Assembly (NCBI GenBank): GCA_004556345.1 | Contig: SFHQ01000032.1 | Span: forward strand, 1-19,334 | Reading direction: 5' to 3' | Length of the DNA stretch: 19,334 nt | Origin: Clostridiales bacterium | Lineage (GTDB): Bacteria > Bacillota > Clostridia > Oscillospirales > Oscillospiraceae | Shown here: in pieces, positions 14,081 to 19,334 of the stretch | How positions within the stretch are numbered: the first letter of the stretch is position 1 | How the letters are laid out: each line of letters begins with the position of its first letter | Notes under the pieces: model-generated | What the model was told of the DNA's origin: nothing | The model's database searches: none | Seen by the model: the letters and a program-made list of their open reading frames with translations, nothing else | Program-made: the position numbers and the translations under genes

Positions 14081-15040
14081 ATGGAACTGCAAAACAGAAA
14101 GATCGTGATTTTGGGCGCGGGGCACGTCGGCTCTCACGCCGGGTATTCCCTCATCGCCCAGGGGCTGGCGGAAGAGATCGTCTACATCGACATCGACCAG
14201 CGCAAGGCCGAGGCCCAGGCCCTGGACCTCTTCGACGCCACCAACTACCTCCCCAGCCGGGCTAAAGTCCGGGCCGGGACCTACGCCGACGCCAAAGACG
14301 CACAGCTGCTCATCGTCGCCGTCGGCCCTCTGCCGGATATGTCCAAGGGGCAAACCCGCATGGACACCCTGCACCAGACCATTCCCATCCTCAAGGACGT
14401 GGTGGAGTCCATCCGTACCTCCGGCTTTTCGGGCATCATCCTGAGCATTTCCAACCCGGCGGACGTGATGGTCCACTACATCCAGAGCCAATTAAATTGG
14501 CCGTCCCGGAAAATTCTCTCCACCAGCACGACCCTAGACTCTGCCCGCCTGCGGCGGGCCATCGCCGAGGCCACCGGGGTCGATCAGAAATCCATCTCCG
14601 CCTACGCCTTGGGTGAGCACGGGGAGAGCCAGATGGTCCCCTGGTCTGCCGTGACCATCGGGGGCAAGTCCCTGACGAAGCTCCGGGCCGAGCGGCCAGA
14701 CACCTACGGCAAGCTGGACTTGCAGGCCATCGCAAACCGCGGCAAGGAAGCCGGCTGGACCATCCTGGGGGGAAAAGGCTCCACAGAGTTTGGCATTGCC
14801 TCCTCCATCGCCCAAGTGGTCCGGGCCATTTTCCACGATGAGAACCGGATCTTACCGGTGTCCGTCCTGCTGGACGGGCAGTATGGACAGCACGATGTGT
14901 ACGCCAGTGTTCCGGCTGTTTTGAACCGAAACGGTGTGGAAGATATTATTGAACTGAATCTCACCCCCGAAGAGCAGGCGCAGTTTGACCGCTCCTGCCA
15001 AACCATGAAAGAAAACTATCAGCTGGCACTGACGTTATAA
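14081..15040 (+). CDS. L-2-hydroxyacid dehydrogenase (LDH/MDH fold), NAD-dependent
   Basis: 319 residues. The NAD fold starts with GAGHVGSHAG, and the Asp at the end of strand 2 (YIDID) favours NAD over NADP. Catalytic residues are complete: Arg93 in the mobile loop, Asn in SISNPAD, Asp153 and Arg156 in TLDSARLR, and His180 in LGEHGES. The substrate loop VGPLPDMSKGQTR is about two residues longer than in lactate dehydrogenase and has no Gln (LDH) or Arg (MDH) at the specificity position; Pro, Asp or Met falls there. This recalls L-2-hydroxyisocaproate dehydrogenases, which accept large hydrophobic side chains. It sits between metI and metQ with GAGAAAGGAG as ribosome binding site, so its substrate is probably a methionine-related hydroxy or keto acid. 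Plain lactate dehydrogenase is the alternative. Confidence 0.88.
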   Translation: MELQNRKIVILGAGHVGSHAGYSLIAQGLAEEIVYIDIDQRKAEAQALDLFDATNYLPSRAKVRAGTYADAKDAQLLIVAVGPLPDMSKGQTRMDTLHQTIPILKDVVESIRTSGFSGIILSISNPADVMVHYIQSQLNWPSRKILSTSTTLDSARLRRAIAEATGVDQKSISAYALGEHGESQMVPWSAVTIGGKSLTKLRAERPDTYGKLDLQAIANRGKEAGWTILGGKGSTEFGIASSIAQVVRAIFHDENRILPVSVLLDGQYGQHDVYASVPAVLNRNGVEDIIELNLTPEEQAQFDRSCQTMKENYQLALTL

Positions 15041-15084
15041 AACCCCAAAAACATACGATCATATTATTTAGGAGGAAACTTGAC

Positions 15085-15984
15085 ATGAAGCTGAAACGAT
15101 TCTTTGCCGCTGCCCTGGCGGGCACCTTTCTGGCCCTGAGCCTGACCGCTTGCGGCGGAAATACAAACGCAGACACCAACACCGACGCATCCAACTACAC
15201 CGCCGCCAGCACCGGTGAGACCACCACCGTGAAACTGGGCGTGGTCGGCTCCATCTACGAAGATCTGTGGGCCCCTGCTAAGGAAGCCCTGAAAGAAGAA
15301 GGCATTGACCTGGAGATCGTGCAGTTCTCCGACTACGTCACCCCCAACAACGCCCTGGCCAACGGCGAGATCGACCTGAACGCCTTCCAGCACCGCATCT
15401 ATCTCCAGAGCGAGGTCGAAAACTACGGCTATGAGATCCAGGCCATCGGCAACACCTTCATCATCCCCCTGAACCTCTACTCCGACAAAGTAAGCTCCGT
15501 GGACGAGCTTAAGGACGGCGACACCGTGGCGATCCCCGACGACCTGACCAACGGCGGCCGCGCTCTGAAGGTCCTGGAGTCTGCCGGTCTCATCACCCTG
15601 AAGGCTGACGCCGGCTTCAGCCCCACCGTGGATGACATCGAGACCTACAACACCAAGATCCAGATTGAAGAGCTGAAGGCCAACGTCATCCCCTCTTCCC
15701 TGCCCGACGTGACCGCCGCCGTGGTCAACGGCAACTATGCCCTGGACTTCGGCCTGAAGACCGAGGAGGCCATTTACAAGGACTCTGTGCTGGATGAGGA
15801 GCAGTATTGGAATCTGATCGCCGCCCGCACCGCCGACCTGAAGGACTCCACCAAAGTGGACGTGTACAAGAAGGTCGTCGCTGCCTTCCAGTCTGATGCG
15901 ACCGAAAAGGTCTTTAACGACGACTTTGGCGGCTACTTCATCAAGGTGGGCTGGGACCAGGATCTGTTCTCCGAGGCTCAGTGA
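15085..15984 (+). CDS. metQ: Methionine-type ABC transporter binding lipoprotein
   Basis: 299 residues. The signal peptide ends LSLTAC (lipidated Cys23), followed by an Asn/Thr/Asp tether. The NlpA/MetQ fold shows the conserved block FSDYVTPNNALANGEIDLNAFQH, the second-lobe segment VAIPDDLTNGGRALKVLE and the ending NDDFGGYFIKVGW. An excellent AGGAGG lies before the ATG. It captures substrate outside the membrane for MetNI. Separation from metNI by the dehydrogenase gene is unusual. A GC-rich hairpin downstream may help raise its mRNA level relative to the following genes. Confidence 0.95.
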   Translation: MKLKRFFAAALAGTFLALSLTACGGNTNADTNTDASNYTAASTGETTTVKLGVVGSIYEDLWAPAKEALKEEGIDLEIVQFSDYVTPNNALANGEIDLNAFQHRIYLQSEVENYGYEIQAIGNTFIIPLNLYSDKVSSVDELKDGDTVAIPDDLTNGGRALKVLESAGLITLKADAGFSPTVDDIETYNTKIQIEELKANVIPSSLPDVTAAVVNGNYALDFGLKTEEAIYKDSVLDEEQYWNLIAARTADLKDSTKVDVYKKVVAAFQSDATEKVFNDDFGGYFIKVGWDQDLFSEAQ

Positions 15985-16038
15985 GCCAAGGACACGTTTT
16001 TGACCAAGCGCCAGAAATTTTCGCGCCATACCAGCCAT

Positions 16039-16072
16039 GGCCCCCGCTGCCCTCTGTGGGGCGGCGGGGGCC
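16039..16072 (+). other. GC-rich hairpin between metQ and the glcD-like gene
   Basis: Arms 16039-16052 and 16059-16072 give a 14-bp stem (GGCCCCCGCTGCCC against GGGCGGCGGGGGCC, one T-G wobble) with a 6-nt loop. No T-run follows. Such intercistronic hairpins often protect the upstream mRNA from 3' decay. It occupies most of the 132-nt gap. Confidence 0.65.
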
Positions 16073-16116
16073 GGGCCATTTCTTGACGACTCCCCTGTGA
16101 AAGCGAGGTTTTCTCC

Positions 16117-17523
16117 ATGCAGCTGCTTGACAAACAAGCCCTTCGGTCCCTTCTCCCTGATGAGGACCGTCTGCGCTTTGACGATATCCCCCCACACTAT
16201 CTCACCGACGCCCTGGACCGGGTCCACGGGCAGGCGGACGCCCTGGCCTTTCCTCTGACCACCGAGGAGGTCAGCGCCCTGCTGCGCTACGCCCATGACC
16301 ATGATATTCCCGTGACGCCCAGAGGGGCGGGGACCAATCTGGTCGGCTCCACCATCCCGACCAAGGGCGGTATTGTGCTGGACCTCTCCCGCATGGACCG
16401 CGTGCTGGAGCTGGACCGGGACACCATGACCATCACCGTGGAACCTGGGATGCTGTTACAGGATCTGCAAGCCTACGTCGAGGAACGCGGCCTTTTCTAT
16501 CCTCCCGATCCCGGAGAAAAGGCCGCCAGCATCGGCGGCAACATCAGCACCAACGCCGGCGGCATGCGGGCCGTGAAATATGGCGTGACTCGCGATTACG
16601 TCCGAGGCCTGACGGCGGTGCTGGCCGACGGAACCGTGCTGGAGCTGGGCGGCAAGCAGATCAAGGACGCCAGCGGCCTGTCCCTCAAGCAGCTGCTCAT
16701 CGGGTCTGAGGGGACCTTGGCCGTCATCACCCGCTGCACGTTGGCGTTGCTCCCCAAGCCGGAGACTTCGCTGAGCGTACTGGTCCCCTATCCTGATTTA
16801 GACACGGGAATCCGCAGTGTGCTAGCCGTCTTGCAGGCCGGGGCCAACCCCACCGCCGTGGAGTTTTTGGAGCGCTCGGTGGTCGAGCTGGGCGAAGCCT
16901 ATTCCGGTTCCAAGTATCCCCGTCCGGATGCCGGGTCTTATTTACTGCTGACCTTTGACGGACGGGCGCTGGAAGTGCAGGAAAGTTTGAACCGCGTGAA
17001 CGAGCTGGTGCTGTCCCAGGGTGCCTTGGAAGTCATCACCTTGCAAGACGCGGCCCAGGCCGCTGAGATCTGGCGAGTGCGCGGGGCTTTGGTCAAGGCG
17101 GCGGAGGCCGTCTCCGAGCAGGAGCCGATGGACATCGTGGTGCCCATCAGCAAGACCGCTGAATTTATCCGCTTCATCCATGCGCTGGAAGCCAAGTCCG
17201 GCGTGCGGATGATCGGCTTCGGCCACGCAGGGGATGGCAACGTGCACCTCTGCGTCATGCGGGACGGCCGGGACCAGGAGACGTGGGACAAGCTGCTCCA
17301 CGAAACTGCGGAGCAAGCCTATGAGGAAGCCTACCGGCTGGGCGGCGTGGCCTCCGGGGAGCACGGCATCGGCCTGAGTAAGCGCAGCTATTTTCTCCGC
17401 CAAACCCAGCCGGAGGTTTTAACGGCCATGAACCAAATCAAAAACGCCCTGGATCCCAAGCACATCCTCAATGATCAAAAATCTTATGTCAAGGGAGAGA
17501 CGAACCATGCAGACACTGTCTAA
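16117..17523 (+). CDS. GlcD-family FAD-dependent D-2-hydroxyacid dehydrogenase
   Basis: 468 residues. The FAD-binding PCMH domain has VTPRGAGTNLVGS (66-78) and the ALMOST-invariant SIGGNISTNAGGMRAVKYG block. The C-terminal oxidase domain has GFGHAGDGNVHL (His370) and SGEHGIGLSKR (His416), which bind the active-site metal in characterised D-2-hydroxyacid dehydrogenases of this family. Relatives oxidise D-lactate, glycolate or D-2-hydroxyglutarate; in anaerobes the electrons often go to an electron-transfer flavoprotein, not encoded here. A ribosome binding site, AAGCGAGG, precedes the ATG. The 3' end overlaps the aminotransferase start by 17 nt. With the L-specific enzyme upstream, the operon can oxidise both enantiomers of a 2-hydroxyacid. 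Confidence 0.92.
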   Translation: MQLLDKQALRSLLPDEDRLRFDDIPPHYLTDALDRVHGQADALAFPLTTEEVSALLRYAHDHDIPVTPRGAGTNLVGSTIPTKGGIVLDLSRMDRVLELDRDTMTITVEPGMLLQDLQAYVEERGLFYPPDPGEKAASIGGNISTNAGGMRAVKYGVTRDYVRGLTAVLADGTVLELGGKQIKDASGLSLKQLLIGSEGTLAVITRCTLALLPKPETSLSVLVPYPDLDTGIRSVLAVLQAGANPTAVEFLERSVVELGEAYSGSKYPRPDAGSYLLLTFDGRALEVQESLNRVNELVLSQGALEVITLQDAAQAAEIWRVRGALVKAAEAVSEQEPMDIVVPISKTAEFIRFIHALEAKSGVRMIGFGHAGDGNVHLCVMRDGRDQETWDKLLHETAEQAYEEAYRLGGVASGEHGIGLSKRSYFLRQTQPEVLTAMNQIKNALDPKHILNDQKSYVKGETNHADTV

Positions 17524-18676
17524 CCGCACCAATACCTTTACGGATTCCGTCATCCGCCGGATGACCCGCATCTCAGCCCAGTACAACGCCGTGAACCTCT
17601 CCCAGGGCTTCCCCGACTTTGACCCGCCCAAGGAACTGATGGACCGTCTTTCTCAAGTCGCCTATGAGGACTTTCACCAGTATTCCATCACCTGGGGCGC
17701 CCAGGGCTTCCGGGAGGCGCTGGCCGCGAAGCAGACCCGGTTTATGGGCCACCCCGTGGACCCCAACAGGGAGATCGTCGTCACCTGCGGCAGCACCGAG
17801 GCGATGATGGCCGCCATGATGACCGTGACCAACCCCGGCGATAAAGTCGTCATCTTCTCCCCCTTCTATGAAAACTACGGGGCCGACACCATCCTCTCCG
17901 GGGCTGAACCGGTCTATGTGCCCCTGCATCCGCCGGAATTTAACTTTGACCCAGCGGAGCTGGAGCAGGCATTCCAGCAGCACCCCAAGGCGCTCATTCT
18001 CTGCAACCCCTCGAACCCCTGCGGCAAAGTCTTTACCAAGGAGGAGCTTCTGTTTATCGCAGACCTCGCACAGAAGTATGACACCTACGTCATCACAGAT
18101 GAAGTCTATGAGCACATCGTCTACGCGCCCCACAAACATGTCTACTTTGCCTCCCTGCCCGGCATGTGGGAGCGCACCATCTCATGCAGTTCTCTCTCCA
18201 AGACCTACTCCATCACCGGTTGGCGGCTGGGCTACACCATCGCCCCGGAGGCAATCACCGAGCGGATCAAAAAGGTCCATGATTTCCTGACCGTAGGGGC
18301 CGCCGCGCCCTTGCAGGAGGCCGTCATCCCCGGCCTGAACTTTGGGCAGGACTACTACGACAAATTGCAGGCGACCTACACCCACAAGCGCGACCTCTTC
18401 CTCAAGGGACTGAAGGACGTGGGGCTGGAGTTCAGTGAGCCACAAGGCGCCTATTACGTCCTCATGGACATCACGCCCTTCGGCTATGACAACGATTTGG
18501 AGTTCTGCCAGGTCCTGGCCAAGGAGGTCGGCGTGGGGGCCGTGCCCAGCTCTAGCTTCTTCCGGGAACCCGTGAACCATCTCATTCGCTTCCACTTCGC
18601 CAAGAAGGACGAGACCCTGAACGAGGCACTCAATCGGCTGGAAGCCATTCACAAGAAAATTCCTAAGCGGAAGTAA
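17507..18676 (+). CDS. PLP aminotransferase, YbdL/MtnE-like methionine aminotransferase
   Basis: 389 residues, fold-type I class I/II. The PLP lysine is Lys232 in SSLSKTYSITGWRLGY; the cofactor Asp/Tyr lie in VITDEVYEHIVY and the Asn in LCNPSNPCGKVF. The opening AVNLSQGFPDFDPP and the ending LIRFHFAKKDETLNEAL closely follow E. coli YbdL, a methionine/2-oxo-4-methylthiobutanoate aminotransferase related to kynurenine/glutamine transaminase K. The chosen ATG follows AAGGGAGAG; an earlier ATG at 17471 adds twelve residues without a ribosome binding site. It lies at the end of the metNI operon, overlapping the GlcD-like gene, so its likely job is to aminate the keto acid made by the two dehydrogenases, giving methionine. 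Broader aromatic or branched-chain substrates are possible. Confidence 0.92.
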   Translation: MQTLSNRTNTFTDSVIRRMTRISAQYNAVNLSQGFPDFDPPKELMDRLSQVAYEDFHQYSITWGAQGFREALAAKQTRFMGHPVDPNREIVVTCGSTEAMMAAMMTVTNPGDKVVIFSPFYENYGADTILSGAEPVYVPLHPPEFNFDPAELEQAFQQHPKALILCNPSNPCGKVFTKEELLFIADLAQKYDTYVITDEVYEHIVYAPHKHVYFASLPGMWERTISCSSLSKTYSITGWRLGYTIAPEAITERIKKVHDFLTVGAAAPLQEAVIPGLNFGQDYYDKLQATYTHKRDLFLKGLKDVGLEFSEPQGAYYVLMDITPFGYDNDLEFCQVLAKEVGVGAVPSSSFFREPVNHLIRFHFAKKDETLNEALNRLEAIHKKIPKRK

Positions 18677-18699
18677 AAAAGTCAACTGGCCAAACCATA

Positions 18700-18739
18700 A
18701 AACCGGGAACCGCGTAGTGAAACGTGGATCCCGGTTTTT
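18700..18739 (+). terminator. Terminator of the metN operon
   Basis: AAACCGGGA (18700-18708) pairs with TCCCGGTTT (18729-18737); the stem extends inward with a mismatch and a wobble, and TTTTT closes it at 18735-18739. The next gene is 244 nt further. Confidence 0.88.
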
Positions 18740-18755
18740 CTCTTCTCAGGCCCCC

Positions 18756-18784
18756 TTGCTCTTCTGCCATTTTTCTTCTATAAT
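18756..18784 (+). promoter_or_regulatory. Possible distal promoter before the response regulator
   Basis: TTGCTC (18756-18761), 17 nt, and a perfect TATAAT (18779-18784). It is followed by the imperfect dyad TAGTT-N8-AACTA. The gap 18740-18941 holds no convincing coding frame on either strand, so a transcript from here would be a long leader or a small RNA. Confidence 0.4.
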
Positions 18785-18941
18785 TAGTTGCGCGAGAAAC
18801 TATTTTTAAACAAGAAAGAGCAGGGAACCATTCCATAGGGATACTACCATCTTTCCCCTCCCCAGAAAACCCACTTTGCAAAATTAACCACTTTATCGAC
18901 AAAATCAACTCGTCTCCGCCCTTTTTCCTATCTTACATTCT

Positions 18942-18950
18942 TGCTATAAT
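18942..18950 (+). promoter_or_regulatory. Proximal promoter of the response-regulator gene
   Basis: Extended -10 TGC TATAAT (18942-18950), 33 nt before the GTG start. The -35 area is only a T-run, which an extended -10 can tolerate. Confidence 0.55.
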
Positions 18951-18983
18951 AGGTTGCATGCTTAAGAAAGGACAACGATCAAC

Positions 18984-19334
18984 GTGTACACCATTTACAT
19001 CTGCGATGACGACGCCCTCTTTGCGTCCAGCCTGTGTGCCAAGGTGCATCAACTGTTCCCCGGTTCCTTCCAGATCAGCGTCTTTCATTCGATCCGCACC
19101 CTGCAAGCGGCAGCAGAGAAAACGCCGCCCAACATCGCCTTGCTGGATATCCAACTGGGCCAAGATAATGGCATCTCTTTGGCCAAACAGCTGTTCCCCT
19201 CCCCCTCTCAGACACAGGTGATCTTCATCACCGGTTACATAGAATACTGCTCGGACGTGTATGAAACAGAGCATATTTATTTTCTTCTGAAGCCGCTGGA
19301 CCCCGTTCTTCTTAAAAAATCCCTGCAAAAGGCA
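18984..19334 (+). CDS. Response regulator, AgrA/LytTR type (3' partial)
   Basis: Open from a GTG start at 18984 to the window edge, 117 residues with no stop. It is a receiver domain: acidic pocket CDDD (Asp8-Asp10), phospho-acceptor Asp55 in ALLDIQLG, Thr83 in FITGY and Lys103 in LLKP. The segment FITGYIEYCSDVYETEHIYFLLKPLD is typical of the LytTR/AgrA group rather than OmpR or NarL, so a LytTR DNA-binding domain is expected beyond the window, probably with a sensor kinase gene next to it. AAAGGA precedes the GTG with about 12 nt spacing. An ATG start is not available in this frame near the promoter. Confidence 0.88.
   Translation, partial: MYTIYICDDDALFASSLCAKVHQLFPGSFQISVFHSIRTLQAAAEKTPPNIALLDIQLGQDNGISLAKQLFPSPSQTQVIFITGYIEYCSDVYETEHIYFLLKPLDPVLLKKSLQKA

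Noticed and set aside
13577..14491. 304-codon minus-strand frame over metI and the dehydrogenase
   Set aside because: Asp/Gly/His-rich antisense product spanning two well-supported genes.
15064..16302. 412-codon minus-strand frame across metQ and the glcD start
   Set aside because: It is antisense to a clear lipoprotein gene and a flavoenzyme gene; its Gly/Val/His/Gln-rich product is typical of a shadow frame in GC-rich DNA and has no recognisable domain.
18663..18908. 81-codon minus-strand frame in the gap after the aminotransferase
   Set aside because: It runs through the terminator, lacks a ribosome binding site and shows no domain.
1..19334. CRISPR array, insertion sequence, phage, tRNA or rRNA
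   Set aside because: No regular direct repeats, transposase or integrase motifs, cloverleaf-like segments or rRNA sequence were seen.

Overview
The window looks like chromosome from an anaerobic, gut-type Firmicute of the Oscillospiraceae/Clostridia kind (Flavonifractor- or Lawsonibacter-like; inferred from style, not from a search). Pointers are AGGAGG-type ribosome binding sites, LxxC lipoproteins, an SLH-anchored deacetylase, a BlaI/BlaR1 pair, a clostridial-type MnmA with an NPCxxC motif, and moderately GC-rich coding DNA. There are no rRNA or tRNA genes, CRISPR arrays, insertion sequences or phage genes.

Layout. (1) 1-3600, + strand: the end of a membrane-anchored acidic protein with a small Cys/His C-terminal domain, an ArsB/SLC13-type permease, a secreted NodB polysaccharide deacetylase with S-layer homology repeats, and thioredoxin, closed by a perfect 15-bp bidirectional terminator. 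(2) 3602-6663, - strand: a BlaI repressor, BlaR1-like M56 metalloprotease and small membrane protein operon. Its promoter is overlapped by one of two BlaI-type operator sites. (3) 6756-10554, + strand: a NitT/TauT-class ABC importer (permease, ATPase, a 48-residue mini-lipoprotein, binding protein) followed by a Cys-rich DUF1847 protein. (4) 10551-12258: mnmA (tRNA 2-thiouridylase) with its own promoter and a long leader hairpin, then a small Cys-rich protein and a terminator. (5) 12270-18739: metN, metI, an L-2-hydroxyacid dehydrogenase, metQ, a GlcD-type FAD D-2-hydroxyacid dehydrogenase and a YbdL/MtnE-like methionine aminotransferase, closed by a terminator. (6) 18984-end: the start of an AgrA/LytTR-type response regulator on a GTG start, cut by the window edge.

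The most interesting block is region 5. Methionine-type import, one dehydrogenase for each enantiomer of a 2-hydroxyacid and a transaminase for the methionine keto acid form a coherent route for taking up D- and L-2-hydroxy-4-(methylthio)butanoate (methionine hydroxy analogue) or related hydroxy acids and turning them into methionine. The substrate is inferred from gene content and from the LDH substrate loop. The promoters of regions 3 and 5 share the same build (TTGACA, 17 nt, extended -10 in a common CGTGGTAT block) and the same inverted AACCAAC / GTTGGT element next to the transcription start. This suggests one repressor controls both, with region 3 perhaps importing another sulfur compound and mnmA consuming sulfur between them.
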